From: Phaseolus vulgaris
Lineage: Eukaryota; Streptophyta; Magnoliopsida; Fabales; Fabaceae
Assembly (NCBI RefSeq): GCF_000499845.2
Contig: NC_023749.2
Coordinates: 27,063,353-27,127,352, forward strand
Direction of reading: 5' to 3'
DNA length: 64,000 nucleotides
The notes under the pieces were generated by a model. The model saw only the letters and a list, made by a program, of their open reading frames with translations. It was not told the origin of the DNA and made no database searches. Made by a program: the position numbers and the translations under genes. This document shows, in pieces, positions 43,601 to 56,399 of this stretch. Within the stretch, counting starts at the first letter, position 1, and every line of letters begins with the position of its first letter.

Positions 43601-46094
43601 AGGAATAGAAGCCAACCCGGACAAGTGTGCCGCCATCTTGGCGATGAGAAGCCCGGCTACAGTGAAAGAAGTCCAGCAGCTGACAGGTCGGATGGCAGCC
43701 CTATCTCGCTTCGTGTCAGCGAGCGGAGAAAAGGGACATCCCTATTTCCAATGTCTGCGGCGCAATAACAAGTTCGCTTGGACGAAAGAATGCGAGGAAG
43801 CTTTCGTCAAGCTGAAGGAATATCTGGCGAGCCCGCCGGTTCTGTGCAAACCACTGGCGGGAATCCCTCTCAGATTGTATTTCGCTGTGACTGAGAGGGC
43901 GGTGAGTGCGGTGCTCGCCCAGGACCAAGATCAAGCTCAGAAGCCTATCTATTTTGTGAGCAAGGTGTTGCAGGGCCCAGAAACGAGATATCAGGCCCTT
44001 GAGAAGGCTGCGCTGGCTGTGGTGTTTTCGGCGAGGAGGTTGCGCCACTACTTCCACAGCTTCACAATACTGGTGATGACTGACCTGCCCATCCAGAAGG
44101 TCTTAAAGAAACCTGACGTTGCGGGAAGGATGGTGAAGTGGGCAGTGGAGTTGTCAGAATTTGACATTAAATATGAGCCCCGAGGCCCGATCAAGGGGCA
44201 AATCTTTGCAGATTTTGTAGTCGAGCTCTCATCAGAGGCAACGCGGGTTGAAGGTGACGACTTCCGTTGGGTACTCTCGGTGGATGGATCATCGAACCAG
44301 CAGGGTAGCGGTGCTGGAGTAATATTGGAAGGACCCAACGGCGTGCTGATCGAACAATCGTTGAGATTCGCCTTCAAAGCCAGCAACAATCAAGCAGAGT
44401 ATGAGGCGCTGATCGCCGGGATTCTGCTGGCCAAGGAGATGGGAGCTAGGGTGCTGATGGCTAAGAGTGACTCGCTGCTAGTCACAGGGCAAGTAACAGG
44501 CGAGTTCCAGGCTAAAGATCCACAAATGGCGGCTTACTTGGCGTATGTGCAGGAATTGAAGAGTTCCTTTGCCTCTTTTGAAGTGGTCCATGTGCCCCGA
44601 GAACAGAATGCCCGAGCTGACTTGCTTGCTAAGCTCGCCAGTTCAGGCAAGGGGGGTAGGCAGAGGACGGTGATTCAAGAAACTCTGAAGACGCCGAGGG
44701 CATTTGTAGCAGATCACCTGGTCCTTCAGATAAGCAAGTCGACGGAGAGAGCAGCGAGAAGCCATAAGTCTTTGACTCAAGAAACTCTGAGATCGCCGAG
44801 AATTAGAGCATGTCGAGGAGAGAAGGTGGACGTGATGCAGGTCTCCGCCACCCATAAGCCAGACACTTGGATAACACAGTACAAGCGGTGCCTGGCAGAT
44901 GGTCTCCTCCCGCTGGATCCAACAGAAGCTAGGAAGGTAAAGAAAAATTCCAGCAAGTATACACTGATTGATGGCGATCTGTACAGGTTTGGGTTCACTC
45001 ACCCACTCCTGGAATGTATACACGGCGAGAAGTGCACGAGAATTATGGCAGAGCTCCACGAAGGAATATGTGGAAGTCACGTCGGGGGTCGAGCTCTGGC
45101 CGCAAGGACTCTCCGTGCAGGCTACTATTGGCCATCCATGAGAGAAGATTGCAAGAAGTATGCCCAATGCTGTAAACAGTGCCAGCAGCACGCCGATTGG
45201 AATACGGCACCTCCCGAGGAGTTGAAGTCGATCTATAGCCCTTGGCCGTTTCATACTTGGGGAATCGACATCCTGGGACCTTTTCCACTGGCGATCAGGC
45301 AGATGAAGTACTTGGTAGTGGCGATTGAGTACTTCACCAAGTGGATTGAAGCAGAACCAGTGGCCCAGATCACCGCGCACAAGATCGAAGGTTTTGTATG
45401 GAAGAACATCGTGTGCCGGTTTGGAGTGCCTACGCGCCTGGTGTCAGATAATGGGACTCAGTTTGCAAGCCACCTGTTGAAAAAGCTTTGTGAAGGGGTT
45501 GGAATTCAGCAAGTGTTTGCATCCGTCGAGCACCCTCAGACGAATGGCCAGGTAGAATCAGCTAATCGGGTGTTGTTGAGAGGTTTGAAGAGAAGGCTTG
45601 AGAAGGCCAAGGGAAGTTGGGCTGAGGAGGTGCCCCGTATAGTCTGGGCGTACCACACCACCGAGCAATCCGGAACCCATGAGACCCCTTTTAGCTTGGT
45701 CTATGGGTGTGACGCCATGATTCCGGTGGAGATCCAGGAAAGCTCGCCGAGATTCTAGAACTTTGTAGAGGAAGACTCGAATGAAGAGAGAAGGCTGAAC
45801 CTGGATCTGCTGGACGAAGTCAGGGAGGAGGCAAGGCTGAAGGCTGAGGCGGTGAAGAGAAGGGTCGAGCGAAGGTACAACTCAAAGGTGATGCCAAGGC
45901 AGTTTAGAGAAGGCGATCTGGTGATGAGGAAGGCCCACCAGTACGAGATGGAGAATAAACTATCACCCAAGTGGACTGGACCGTTCAGAATAACCGAGGC
46001 ACTCGGGAACGGAGCCTACCGCTTGGAGACGCTGGAAGGGGGGGCGATCCCTCGTACCTGGAACGCCACACACCTGAAGTTGTACTATAGTTAA
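40641..46094 (+). pseudogene. Gag-pol of element B with three TAG stops
   Basis: From ATG 40641 to the stop at 46094 it is 5454 nt, exactly as in A, so there is no net indel. All three breaks are TAG where A has CAG: 41043-41045 (FHTQMM, gag), 42231-42233 (FTQLEL, just after the protease motif) and 45756-45758 (RFQNF, after the integrase core). RT (YVDDM), both RNase H domains and the integrase D, D, E residues are present. The knuckle reads CEFHQCFGNNLDSC, with Asn for the second zinc-binding His of A. RT also has IKTHPMDEEK where A and C have IKMHPMDEEK. Confidence 0.95.
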
Positions 46095-46159
46095 GAGCTT
46101 TGTAAGTGAAGACAAACACAAATATTACATTACAATGTCTCTATTAAAACAGTTTCAAA

Positions 46160-46211
46160 GGGGGCACTCTTTTTTCCCTAAGGAGGGTTTTTAATGAGGC
46201 CACCCAATAAA
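46160..46211 (+). terminator. Post-pol hairpin, T-run and AATAAA block of element B
   Basis: Nearly identical to the block in A, with AATAAA at 46206-46211. Confidence 0.5.
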
Positions 46212-46338
46212 AGAAGAGTTTTCGAAGTATAAGGTGTTTTCAGATTGCATGTGTGCTATTTTCGAAAGTTTTGAAGAAAGACCTTGTCATTCGTACATGA
46301 TTTAAGGCAAGAAAAGATATATCGCGTGCTTTCTAAAA

Positions 46339-47065
46339 AGTTTTAAGTCCTCATCGTTTTTCGGCGATTAGAGGCACCCGTTAAGTTTTAAAGTCCTCAT
46401 CGTCTTTCGGCGATCGGAGGCACCAGATGGAAGACCTCAACGCCCTCGCGCGTTTTGAGGCAAGTTAAAAGACCTCCTCGCCGTTGAGCGAGTGCAGGCG
46501 AGAAAGAGAAAAAGTCCTCCGTGTTTCTGGGGGCGAGAAGATGTAACTCCTGGGGCAATGTCGAGGCAAGTTAAAAGACCTCCTCGCCGTTGAGCGAGTG
46601 CAGGCGAGAAAGAGAAAAAGTCCTCCGTGTTTCTGGGGGCGAGAAGATGTAACTCCTGGGGCAATGTCGAGGCAAGTTAAAAGACCTCCTCGCCGTTGAG
46701 CGAGTGCAGGCGAGAAAGGTCCTCAGTGCATCCAGGGGGGAGGAGATGTACACCCTGGGCAAGTTGAGGCACCGGATAAAGTCCTTATCGCCGTTGTGCG
46801 AGCCAAGGCCAAATAAAGACCTCCTCGCCGTTGAGCGAGTGCAGGCGAGAGAAAGAAAAGGTCCTCAGTGCATCCAGGGGGGAGGGGATGTACACCCTGG
46901 GCAAGTTGAGGCACCAAACATAGTCCTTCTCGCCGTCGAGCGAGTTAAGGCCATTTAAAGTCCTTCTCGCCGATGAGCGAGTTCAGGCGAGTTAAAAGAC
47001 CTTCTCGCTTATATGCGGGTATAGGCAAGATAAAATCCTTCTCGTCTTGAACGAGTTCAGGTATG
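46339..47065 (+). repeat. Array of short self-complementary units in element B
   Basis: Same unit types and order as in A, with fewer TCATCG units and a different copy number of the ~109-bp unit. Units end TCTCGTCTTGAACGAG near 47040. 47066-47623 is unique sequence matching 27851-28443 of A. Confidence 0.85.
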
Positions 47066-47623
47066 GCGAAGAGGGTGGAAGAAGCTTGAAAGGTGGCTAA
47101 GGTAGGTTCGAAGAGAACGCCTAGCCAGCCGGTCTTCAGCTCTGAAGTTCAGGGAGGGTGAAGGACGTTCCCAAAGGGCATTTCTGCCCCAGATAAAGAA
47201 ATGACTGCCAAAGCATGAGGCTGGGAAAAGCTGGTGTTACCAAGAGGTTTTGGCGATCGGGAAAAATTCAAACACGGCGAGAAGATTGAAAGACTTGTTT
47301 GATAAAGCGGGTCGAGTGAGACGTTGTTTGAACCGATGATTGAGTTACAGTTCGTTGCTTGGAAACTTTTCTTATGATCAGGTTAGTGCCTCAGGGGTAC
47401 AAGTTGTTTAAAGCGGTTATTGCTTAAGTTTGAATCGGCTCGAAGCAGTTACGCCAAAGGTCGTGTTTGCCAAATCGCTAAGTTGAACGCAGCAAAGTTA
47501 AACATACAAAGAAGTAAAAAGCGCTCAAAAGAAGTCAGAAGAAATATCCAAGTTTCGCTATTGAAATGAGTAACTGTTCAAAACACATGTGCAAGAGTTT
47601 TTACAAGGTAAATACAGGCGAAT

Positions 47624-50297
47624 TTATAAAGAAGCAGATGGGGTGGAATTGGTTGAGCCTTCGGCGGGAACGACCTTTCCATCTACCACTTCATTGTTTA
47701 ACGACACCATGCTGAGGTCGAGATCAGGGAATAGGCATGCGAATTGCTCCCGAGTGGCTTCGAATCCAGCAGTCAGAATCTGAGCAGAATTTAGCTTAAG
47801 TTCTTCAAATTGTCCTTGAAGCTCTTCAACCTGTTTCTTGAGCTCCTCGTTCTGCTGCCCCAGCTCTTCAGCTTGTTTCTTGAGCTCCTTGTTCTGCTGC
47901 CCCTGCTCTTCAATCTGTTTTTGGAGTTGTTTGTTAGTTTCTTGAGCATGGAGAAGGTCGTCAGTAACCTTCTTGGATTCTGTTCGAGCTTGGGACAACT
48001 CGGCAGCCATCTTCCCTTTCTCCTTGTTTGCCTCGGCGAGATCAGCCATGGCGTCGTCTCTCGCTTTCTCCACTTGCCCAAGTAGCTTTTCGCGGTCGAT
48101 GGACCTTTGCTCCAGTTTTTGTACCTTATCGGCATTAGCTTGAATGTGAGCCTCCAGGTCGCTCGCCTTGGTGCGCAGAGGCACGATTCTGCTTTCAAGT
48201 TCAACTTTTTCTTGGGCAAGTTCATGGACTTTGCGGCGAAGGTCAGCAGCTTCCTTGCGCGCAAGCCTAAGCTCGGTACTTAGGGCATCCTCTACTCGGG
48301 AATGTTCCATTTCCGCGAGCGTCAGGCTAAATGCCACCTTCTCTACCTCAACCTTCATTGTGCTGTTCTCGGTCTTGAGGTTGTAAACATCGTCTTGGAG
48401 CCGCCTGGTGGAGCTCTCCACAGCCCTCGTTATGATTGATGGGATATCCTCTGCTATGGTTTTGAGTTTGGCAGTCAGAGGCTCCCACATCCTTGTGACC
48501 TCGAGGGAAAGGTTTGCAGCTTGGAGAGGCGCCAGGGGGGCTTGTTGAGGGTTCTCGTCGCCACCTTCCTTAGCAATGTTTTCAGTGGTTGTTTCCTGGC
48601 GTGGCGACGCAATCGGGGACTCGGTGATTAGGATTGGAGAGGTGTGAGCGACCTCATCCCCGATTGGAACGATTCCTGCAGCTGAAGTGTTGGAAGGAGG
48701 GCCCCCTCCTGCTGATATATGTGGTGTAGAGGCGCTCGGGGGGTCCTCCAAGAAATTTGGCTCTGGGGCCTCAGTTGCAGGTGGCGCAGTGGCCAATGGA
48801 ACTGCTTGGACTGGTGGTGAAGGGGCTTGTGGTGCTGGTGGTGAGGGAGGAGGAGCAGGTGTTGATGGTGGTGTTGAAGCTGGAAGAGGGGGCGGGGCAG
48901 GTGGAGAAGATGGTGCCACCCTCTTCCTTTTCGTGACAAGGCCATCCTCTGTGACCTCGTCATCCTCTTCTTCCTCTTGGACGACTTGGGGGGCTTTTCG
49001 CTTTGGCCTCTTAAGGACCAGTTTCTTTCGTTGGGTGGGCTCCTTAGGCGGTGATCGCCCCTGGATGATGGCCTTCTCGACCGCCGAGTTGGGAACCGTC
49101 TGGGAGCCGGTCGCCAACCCGTGGTTGCGGGCGAGCGCCTTTAAGTCGGCGAGCATGTTCTTACCCAACATGGTGTCTGCATGAAATGAAAGTGCATAAG
49201 TTAGCTCAAAGGAGAAAGGGGTAAGTGTACAAGACAATGAGACAGCAAAAACAGGCATATGCAGGAAAGATAAAACCAAAGTCTTGTGTGTGTCGCGCAA
49301 GACGCCCAGAAACAATATCAGAAGCAATGTCAAGACAAAGATGTAGCGTCCTAACCTATTTGGAATTCCAGCTGGTCCTCAAAGAACTCGAAGGAAATCA
49401 GGGTGGGGGTCAAGAATGTTATGTGGGCATCTGCCACCCTCTTCCAGAAGAGACAAAGGTCTCTGTCCAAAGCTCCCATGCTATCAGGACTTCTGGGCCT
49501 CCTAAAGCAGCTCTTGGACTCCTTTTTCCCCTTGTCCACCCAGTACAAGGGGAAACCGTCGAGAAGGGAAGTGTCTTTGTCATTTGCGCGAACCTGGATG
49601 AACTTCCCCTTCCAATCCTTGTATGACTGCTGGAAGATGGTGAAAATGGACCTCCCAGCAATGGCATTCAGGCTGACCCACAGGCGATCTCCTGGGTGCT
49701 TGGCTCGAACAGGAATAAAAACACGTCCACTGACGCGGGCAACCCCTGGTGGGCGCACGTTATCTCGAAAGCTCGGACAAACGCCCAGCTGTTGGGGTGA
49801 AGCTGGGCGGCAGCGATATTGAGCTCGGTTAAGAGTTCCCTCTCAAATCGAGTAAGAGGGAACCTGAGTTTGACCTTCTTGAAGAAAGTGGTGTAGACGA
49901 AGCAGAAGGGCCCGTCGGCGCTCACTTTATCATCGGCGCACACTGGCAGAGTGGCGGGGCAAGGCAGCACCATCATTCTCTCATCGTGCTCCTTGTGGAA
50001 CGATTGGTGGGCCTCGTCCCCATTGGTCAATCGCAGAACCGCTCCCGCGGTGTTCACCGACGAGGTTTCCTTTAAGAGGGTTGAGTTAGCCCATGGGTAT
50101 AACGTCTTGAAGTCTGGCAGTGGGATGGGGGCTCCTCCAGCGTTTGGTGGAGTCGCCTGGGCCAGAGCGGTTTGAGAAGACGCAGGCCTCACAGCCTGCG
50201 AAGAGGGAGCACCACGAACTTGCGTTGAGTCGTGTGCTTGTGAAGGAGGGTTTCGCGCTGATGGAGGGGGGTTCGGGGTGATCTTCGTGCGAGTCAT
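47624..50297 (-). pseudogene. Opposite-strand accessory gene of element B (frameshifted)
   Basis: ATG at 50297 (MTRTKITPNPPPSARN). First coding exon 50297-49356 (942 nt against 943 in A): a one-base loss near 49705 (GAGCC against GAAGCC in C) shifts frame inside FLFLFEAKHPGDR. Intron 49355-49177 (179 bp, GT-AG); 5'-UTR intron 50540-50306 likely. Second exon from 49176 opens DTMLGKNMLADLKALARNHG and is open to 47624. The usual end VVPAED is lost: Asp to Gly and the stop to Ser give the tail EGSTNSTPSASL. The coiled coil carries a 42-bp tandem duplication near 47827-47910 that adds two heptads relative to A. Confidence 0.82.
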
Positions 50298-50896
50298 GAT
50301 AGCAACTGCAAACGAAGAAGAAAGAAAAAAAATAATCAGGAGGGTTACAAAGGCTGACTCGATCATGAAAGGAAGGTGAAAGACGAACGAATGTGAGTTC
50401 GTTGCGACGATCGACAAAGCCCTAAGTTACGCAAAAGGAGAAATGGAAAAACAGCCCACAGCGTATGCACCAGACAGTTACAGGATGATGCAAATCGGTG
50501 AAAATGCAAGGGAACCCAGCAGATGAAGGAAAGTAGTTACCTTTCGATGATTAGGAGAACGTTGAAGGGAGGTGGTGATCTAGAGCGTCGAGGAACGTCG
50601 AGAGCTTTCGCAGAAGGAAATGAGAGCGTATGCAAGTGTGAAGAAAGTGATGAAACAGTAGGAGCGTAAGGGGTTTAAGGGTTTTCGAAACAGTTTTGGG
50701 AAGCGCTAACGGCAGATGAAGATAGCCGTTGATGAGAGCCACGTGTCGAACGATGCGCGAAGGGTTTGGTGGAGCGTCAGAGCAGCAGAAAGTACTATCG
50801 CTTGGAATTCTGCGCCCATGCCACGTAGACCGGTGTTAACGAAGGCTTTTTCAGTCTTTTCGCTAGACAAGTCTTCGCTTAAGACTGGGGGGCTTG

Positions 50897-51689
50897 TGTA
50901 CCGCCCTGGTGGTCGGGTGCGATGACGTGGCACCCTGCTACAGTGCAGGCGTGTTGACAAGGCGCCAGGTTGGCAGTTGGGAAGGAAGTCGGGAGGCACG
51001 TGTAGTCGCCGATTGTTAAGTTGGCGTGTTCCGATCTCCAGCTTACCAGAATAGGCGATCGTCAGGTTGGGGATGAAGTCGCCAGACACAGACTCAGGCG
51101 ACCAGGCAGTCGGAGATCGCCAGAACAAGCACATCGCCGAAGGTGAAGGAGAAGCAGATTATGAAGGCGGCCGGCGAGACCACAGGGAAGGTGTATGAAG
51201 GCCCCACCTCGCCAGTTTCAGTAGAGATCGCACTCCTGAGTTAGCTATGCACTGGGCAGTACCATGCATAGATAACTTAGCCAAAATGAGAGTAGAAACA
51301 ACGCCAAGTCAGGGAGCCTCCGGATGATGGCACGTGTACAGTTGGATATGAGCCACGTGTCCAAGTCTGTAACTGCCAGGAGAGAGAAAACCACCAGGTA
51401 TATAAGAGTTCCTAACAGATTTTCTAAGGTACGCACGTTCAGTTCATACACTTTACGCTTGCGAGTGACAGAGCTGTTTGTGAGAGAGAGTTTTCACGGT
51501 TCCAGTTCTTAGTATTTGGTGATACCGTCACTGACTTGAGCGTCGGAGTGCGATCGGCCGCAGCGGTGCCGTGTTGTTTCTTTGCAGGTTCTTGAGATAG
51601 ATCCAGAGGAGGAACGGAAGTGAGAAGCGGCGCGCACGTCGATCCTTTGACGAGGCATTCTCCAGCGCTCCGGTCAACAGGCAGGATCA
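50897..51689 (+). repeat. 3' LTR of element B (793 bp)
   Basis: Follows the purine tract ACTGGGGGGCTTG; ends GGATCA at 51689, then TSD TAAAC. Confidence 0.96.
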
Positions 51690-51694
51690 TAAAC

Positions 51695-52770
51695 CATGAC
51701 ATGAAAGTTTTGTTATGCTCAATTAACACCCATTTTTCTGATTGTCTTGGATTTTTATATTTGACAATGTCTTTGTGTGTATCTAAGTATAGTAACACCT
51801 CATCAGTGTTATTCAAGATATGCAAGTGTGCTTGCAGAACCTCTTCTCTAGATTTTCTTATGACATGTATACCTTTTGAAGATTTACTTATCAATCTACG
51901 AGAGTGCCAACCTTTTTTAGGAACTCCTATACATTTGGCTTTTGACAAGTACTCAGAACAAAACTCAATAGATTCTTCTGAAATGTATCTTTCAATAATG
52001 GAAGCTTCCGGACGACATTGATTCTTGACATATCCCTTCAAAATCTTCATGTATCGTTTAATTGGATACATCCATCGCATATAAACTGGCCCACACAATC
52101 TTATTTCTCTTACAATATGAACAACCAAGTGTACCATAATGTCAAAAAAAGATGGAGGAAAGAACATCTCAAGTTGACACAAGATAACAATTATTTCTTC
52201 TTCAAGTTCATCCAACTTCTGAGAGTCAATCTCTTTACTACATATGGAATTGAAAAATGAACATAGTCGAGTGATTGTATGCCTAACATTTTTTGGCAAG
52301 ATTCCACAAATAGCCACCGGTAGTAATTGTTGCATTAGAACATGACAATCATGTGACTTTAAGCCAATTAGTTTCTAATCATTCATAGATACAAGACTCT
52401 TCACATTTGAAGAGTAGCCTTGTGGTACCTTAACACCTTTAAGACATTCACAAAAACTTATTTTCTCTTTCTTTGATAAAGTGTAACACGCTGCAAGCAA
52501 GTATGTACGTTTACCAACTTCTCTCGGTGCCAATTCCTCTCGTATATTCATCTCAATTAAATCCAGACATGCATTCACACGATCCTTTGTTTTGCCTTTA
52601 ATGTTCAGAAGTGTTCCTATTAGACTGTCACACACATTCTTTTCTACGTGCATTACATTTAGACAGTGTCTAACATCTAACTTACACCAATACAGAAGAT
52701 AAAAAAAAGATTGATCTCTTCTTCCATATTTCACTCACAGTTTGCTTATTCTTCATTTTTCCAAAAGTTA
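51695..52770 (-). pseudogene. CACTA transposase, middle part (end of Transposase_21 and DUF4218-type region)
   Basis: Minus strand. 52740-52375: LDVRHCLNVMHVEKNVCDSL, the MHVEKNV motif typical of plant TNP2-type transposases, then KVPQGYSSNVKSLVSMND and a stop. The frame goes on with KLIGLKSHDCHVLMQQLLPV, FPPSFFDIMVHLVVHIVREI, GPVYMRWMYPIKRYMKILKG and RPEASIIERYISEESIEFCS, all hallmarks of the DUF4218-type region, ending at element B after HNKTFMSWF. Confidence 0.88.
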
Positions 52771-53870
52771 TGTTCCCGCCGGTTGACCGGGATCGCCTTT
52801 GCGCATGGCTGGCCCTCGCGAGTTAGGGCACCTTCGTTCTGCTCCGTCTGTGAATACCTGAAAAGAAGTGAACAAAGGGACGCCCTCCCGACCGTTTGCA
52901 CTCCGACGATCAAGTCAGCTAGCGAGAAACATCAAAGGTGACGCACCTCCATATCATAACACCGTAAAGAATGTTCTGAAGGTGGTCGAAAAATAACTGA
53001 GTGACTGAAACTGTGTTGCCCTAATCGTCTTGTGCACATAGTGGGTGCGCAGCAAAAACAACTAGGGTTTATGCTTTGTGTAAAGCTGCGAGAGTTAGGT
53101 CGAAACTCGGATCCCCTTTCAAACGCCCCAAGGTCCCTTCTTATACACCTCTCGTGTTTAAAACGCATTCAAGCGCATTGAAAGCGTATAAAAATATTCC
53201 TTGGAACGTTCGAATCTTAACTGAATTAACGCGTACCTTAGCGAACTTTTAGGAAAGCCTTGATGTTTTCAGTGCTTATTGCCACGTGTTCTTCTGACTT
53301 GATCGTGACTCTTCGTAGAGGGCCCTACAGCGTCGTAACCCAACTTAGGGTTAATCCATCGTGCAAACCCTCTTTTCTCGAAGTGCATTTGGCGCGAGGG
53401 GGCGACTTTCTGGGTGCCAACTCATGCGCCCCAACCTCTAGTCACTCACTTTGGGAGTGTATCTACCTTCCTCTCGTACCATGCACGTGGTTCTCCCCTG
53501 GGCGTGGCCCCCTCATGGGTCGTATTTGTCCCAGGGTTTCCCAGCGGTGGTGTGGGTACTTCATGAGTTAGGTTACTCCCTATTGGTACTAGGACTTATG
53601 GTCTTGAAGCCACCTTTCTCTTCTCTTTGTTACTATTCTGACCTGTCGAGGCCCGAAGCCTCCTCGCGTCGCCTTTGCTTGACGATGCTTTAACCTAGCG
53701 ACGCCTTTCTTAGGCGATGCCTTAGCGAGGCGAAGCCTCCTATTGGCGACGCCTTAACCCGGCGATGCCTCAAGTGGTCAATCTGTTGACTTTCTTTCTT
53801 GGGTCCCTTGAGGGGTCCCACCATGTGTTGACTTCGACCTTTGGTCAACGCCCGGGGACGGGACGGTACA
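52771..53870 (-). repeat. Solo LTR of the E family (1100 bp) inside the CACTA transposase
   Basis: Read on the minus strand: TGTACCGTCCCGTCCCCGGG ... GGCGGGAACA, flanked by AGTTA at 52766-52770 and 53871-53875. Holds GGCGTCGCC-type units (53640-53775) and the U5 block (52885-52922 region). No internal sequence. Confidence 0.95.
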
Positions 53871-54986
53871 AGTTACATTAACATTTTTTATTTTTTCATA
53901 AATTTCAACACCACTTAAGGGAGTGGGACAAATGTCATGTTCTTGGTATCTGTTAAAAGGTTTTTTCAATCTACGATACGAATGATATTTCTTTAGAAAT
54001 CTACGATGCCCAAGATACACGTTTTTTCTTCCGTGTTTCAACTGCTCATAAGATGTCTTTTCTTCACATATTGGACATGCTCTATGGCCTTTCACACTAT
54101 AACATGACAAGTTCCCATATGCAGGGAAGTCATTGATAGTACAAAACAACATTGCATGCAATTAGAAAGATTCATTCTTAAACGCATCAAACACATCAAC
54201 CCCTTCAGTCCACAATAACTTCAAATCTTCAATCAATGGATTAAGATAAACATCTATGTCATTTCCAAGTTGTTTTGAACCAGAGATCATCATAGATAAA
54301 CATCATGTCTTTGCGCTTCATACACAAAGCAGAAGGTAAGTTGTAAATCACTAACAAAACAGGTCATGAACTATGATTACTACTTAAATTTCCAAAGGGA
54401 TTTATTCCATCAGTTTCTAATCCAAGTCTTAAGTTTCTTGATTCTTTTCCAAATTCATGAAATTCTTTATCAAAATTCTTCCACTGCAAAGAATCAGATG
54501 GATCATGAAGTAGTCCATCACATTTTCTATTATCTGCATGCCACCTAAGGTTTTTAATGTCATATGCATTTGCAAACAAACGCTTAAGCCTTGGAATTAT
54601 TGGAAGATACCAAACAACCTTAGCAGGAGGACTTTCCTTTGTGAATTCATAAATTTCATCATTCTGACCAACTTTAACCTTATAACGTTACAAACCACAC
54701 CTAGGACATCTTCTTAAATCTTCATACTCATTTCTGTATAAAATACAATCGTTAGGACATGAATGTATTTTTCTATACTCCATACCCATTGGACAAAGTA
54801 TTTTTTTGCCTCATAATTTCGATTGGGCAAGGTATTTCCTTTTGGAAGCCTGTCCTTAAGCAATTGAAGCAATTCTGTATAAAATTTGTCGGCCCATCCA
54901 TTCATTGTCTTCAAATTCATCAACCTTAACATTGTTGTTAATCGTGTGAAGTTAGTTGAAACAGGATACAAAGGAGTCTCTACATC
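53871..54986 (-). pseudogene. CACTA transposase, N-terminal part (Transposase_21/TNP2-type)
   Basis: Minus strand from element C: MNGWADKFYTELLQLLKDRL and LPKGNTLPNRNYEAKK, then (shifted) a C-x2-C region around CPRCGLYRYK, the motif WYLPIIPRLKRLFANAYDI, LRWHADNRKCDGLLHDPSDS, ETDGINPFGNLS. Several stops occur in the 54180-54300 part, then DFPAYGNLSCYSVKGHRACP and ICEEKTSYEQLKHGRKNVYL, where AYGNLSGYSVKG-type motifs are usual for this transposase. The start of the gene lies beyond element C, outside the window. ACATC at 54982-54986 is the expected TSD of C. Confidence 0.87.
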
Positions 54987-55796
54987 TGATCCTGCCTGTT
55001 GACCAGAACGTTGGAACTTGCCTCGTCAAACTTGGATCGACGTGCGCACCGCTTCAACCTCCGTCCTTCGTCACGATCCACCTCAAGAACCTGTAAAAGA
55101 ACAGAGCGGCGCCGCTGCGGCCGATCGCACTCCAACGCCCAAGTCAGTGACTGAACCACCAAATACTAAGAGCAATAACACTCAAGAACTCTCAAGGAAC
55201 CGTGCAATGTTCTCTCTCACAGTATGCTCAAGAACTCGCAAGCGTAAAGAATACAATCTGAACGTGCGTACCTCGAAAGTTCGTTGGGAAACCCTTTTAT
55301 ACCTGGTCACTTTCTCTCTCCTGGCAGTTACGCAGCTGGACACGTGGCTCGCATCCAGGCGTACACGTGCCATCATCTAGAGCCTCCTTGACTTGGGCGC
55401 TGCTTCTGACTCTCTTTTGGCTAAGTTACTTATGCATGGTACTGCCCAGTGCATAGCTAACTTGGGAGTGCGATCTCTACTAGAATTGGCGAGTTAGGGT
55501 GCCTTCGTACACCTTCCCTGTGGTCTCGCCGGCCGCCTTCATAATCTGCACCACCTTCATCTTCGGCGATGTGCTTGGTCTGGCGATCTCCAATCACTTG
55601 GTCGCCTGAGTTTACATCTGGCGACTTCATCTTTAACCCGGTTCTGGTATGCTGGGGATCGGAGCACGCCAACTTAATAACTGGCGACTTCACGAGCCCC
55701 CCGACTTCCTTCCCTTCTGCCAACCTGGCGTCTCGTCAACACGCCTATACCATAGCTTGATGCCATGTCATCACTTCCGACTACCAGGGCGGTACA
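54987..55796 (-). repeat. 3' LTR of element C (810 bp)
   Basis: Minus strand TGTACCGCCCTGGTAGTCGG ... CAGGCAGGATCA. Directly followed (plus strand 55797 on) by the complement of the purine tract, CAATCCCCCCAGTCTTAAGC. Confidence 0.93.
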
Positions 55797-56399
55797 CAAT
55801 CCCCCCAGTCTTAAGCGAAGACTTGTCCAGCGAAAAGACTAAAAGAGTCACGTCAATACCGATCTACGTGGCACTGGCGCAGAATTTCAAGCGGTTGTAC
55901 TTTCTGCTTCTCTGACGCTCCACCAAACACTTCACCCATCGCTCGACACGTGGCTTCATCAACGGTTACCTTCAGTTAACGTTTGCGCTTCCCAAACCCA
56001 TTTCGAAAAACCCTTAAACCCATTTTCGCTCCACTGTTCCATCATTTTCTTCGTATTCTCAAACGCTCCAACTCTCTTCTGCGAAAAAGCTCTCAGCGTT
56101 CTTCAACATTCTGAATCACCAACATTCTTCATCGCCTTCCTGATCATAAAAAGGTACTTCCTTTCCTTCTTCTGCTGGTTTCTCTTGCATTTTAACCGAT
56201 TCGCATCATCCTGTAACTGTCTGGTGCATACGTTGTGGGTTGTTTTTTTTTTTTTCCATTTCTCATTCTTCGTAACTTAGGGCTCCGTCAACGTCACAAC
56301 GAACCTACGTTCGTTCACTTTTCACCCTTCTTTTATGATCGAGTCAGCCTCTGCGAACCCTGATCATTTTCCTTTTCTTCTTCCTTTGCAGCTTCAACA

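Larger units (their letters stand above)
39482..51689 (+). mobile_element. Element B: complete Tat-type Ty3/gypsy retrotransposon (12208 bp)
   Basis: LTRs 39482-40274 and 50897-51689 (793 bp each; four differences by my reading), TSD TAAAC (39477-39481 and 51690-51694). Same layout and family as A. Sits inside the CACTA transposase gene. Its gag-pol has three TAG codons and its opposite-strand gene a frameshift, so it is young but disabled. Confidence 0.96.
35974..54986 (-). mobile_element. CACTA (En/Spm-type) DNA transposon, split by three LTR insertions
   Basis: The 3' end (minus-strand gene direction) is at 35974, where CACTAGTACAAAAAAG forms the terminal repeat after the possible 3-bp TSD CAA. 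Gene parts on the minus strand run from 54986 down to about 36840: Transposase_21-type (TNP2) region, DUF4218/DUF4216-type regions, then a Transposase_24-type gene. Insertions: element B (39482-51689), solo LTR (52771-53870), element C (from 54987). The other terminal repeat must lie beyond C, outside the window. Several stops show that the transposase is dead. Confidence 0.85.
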
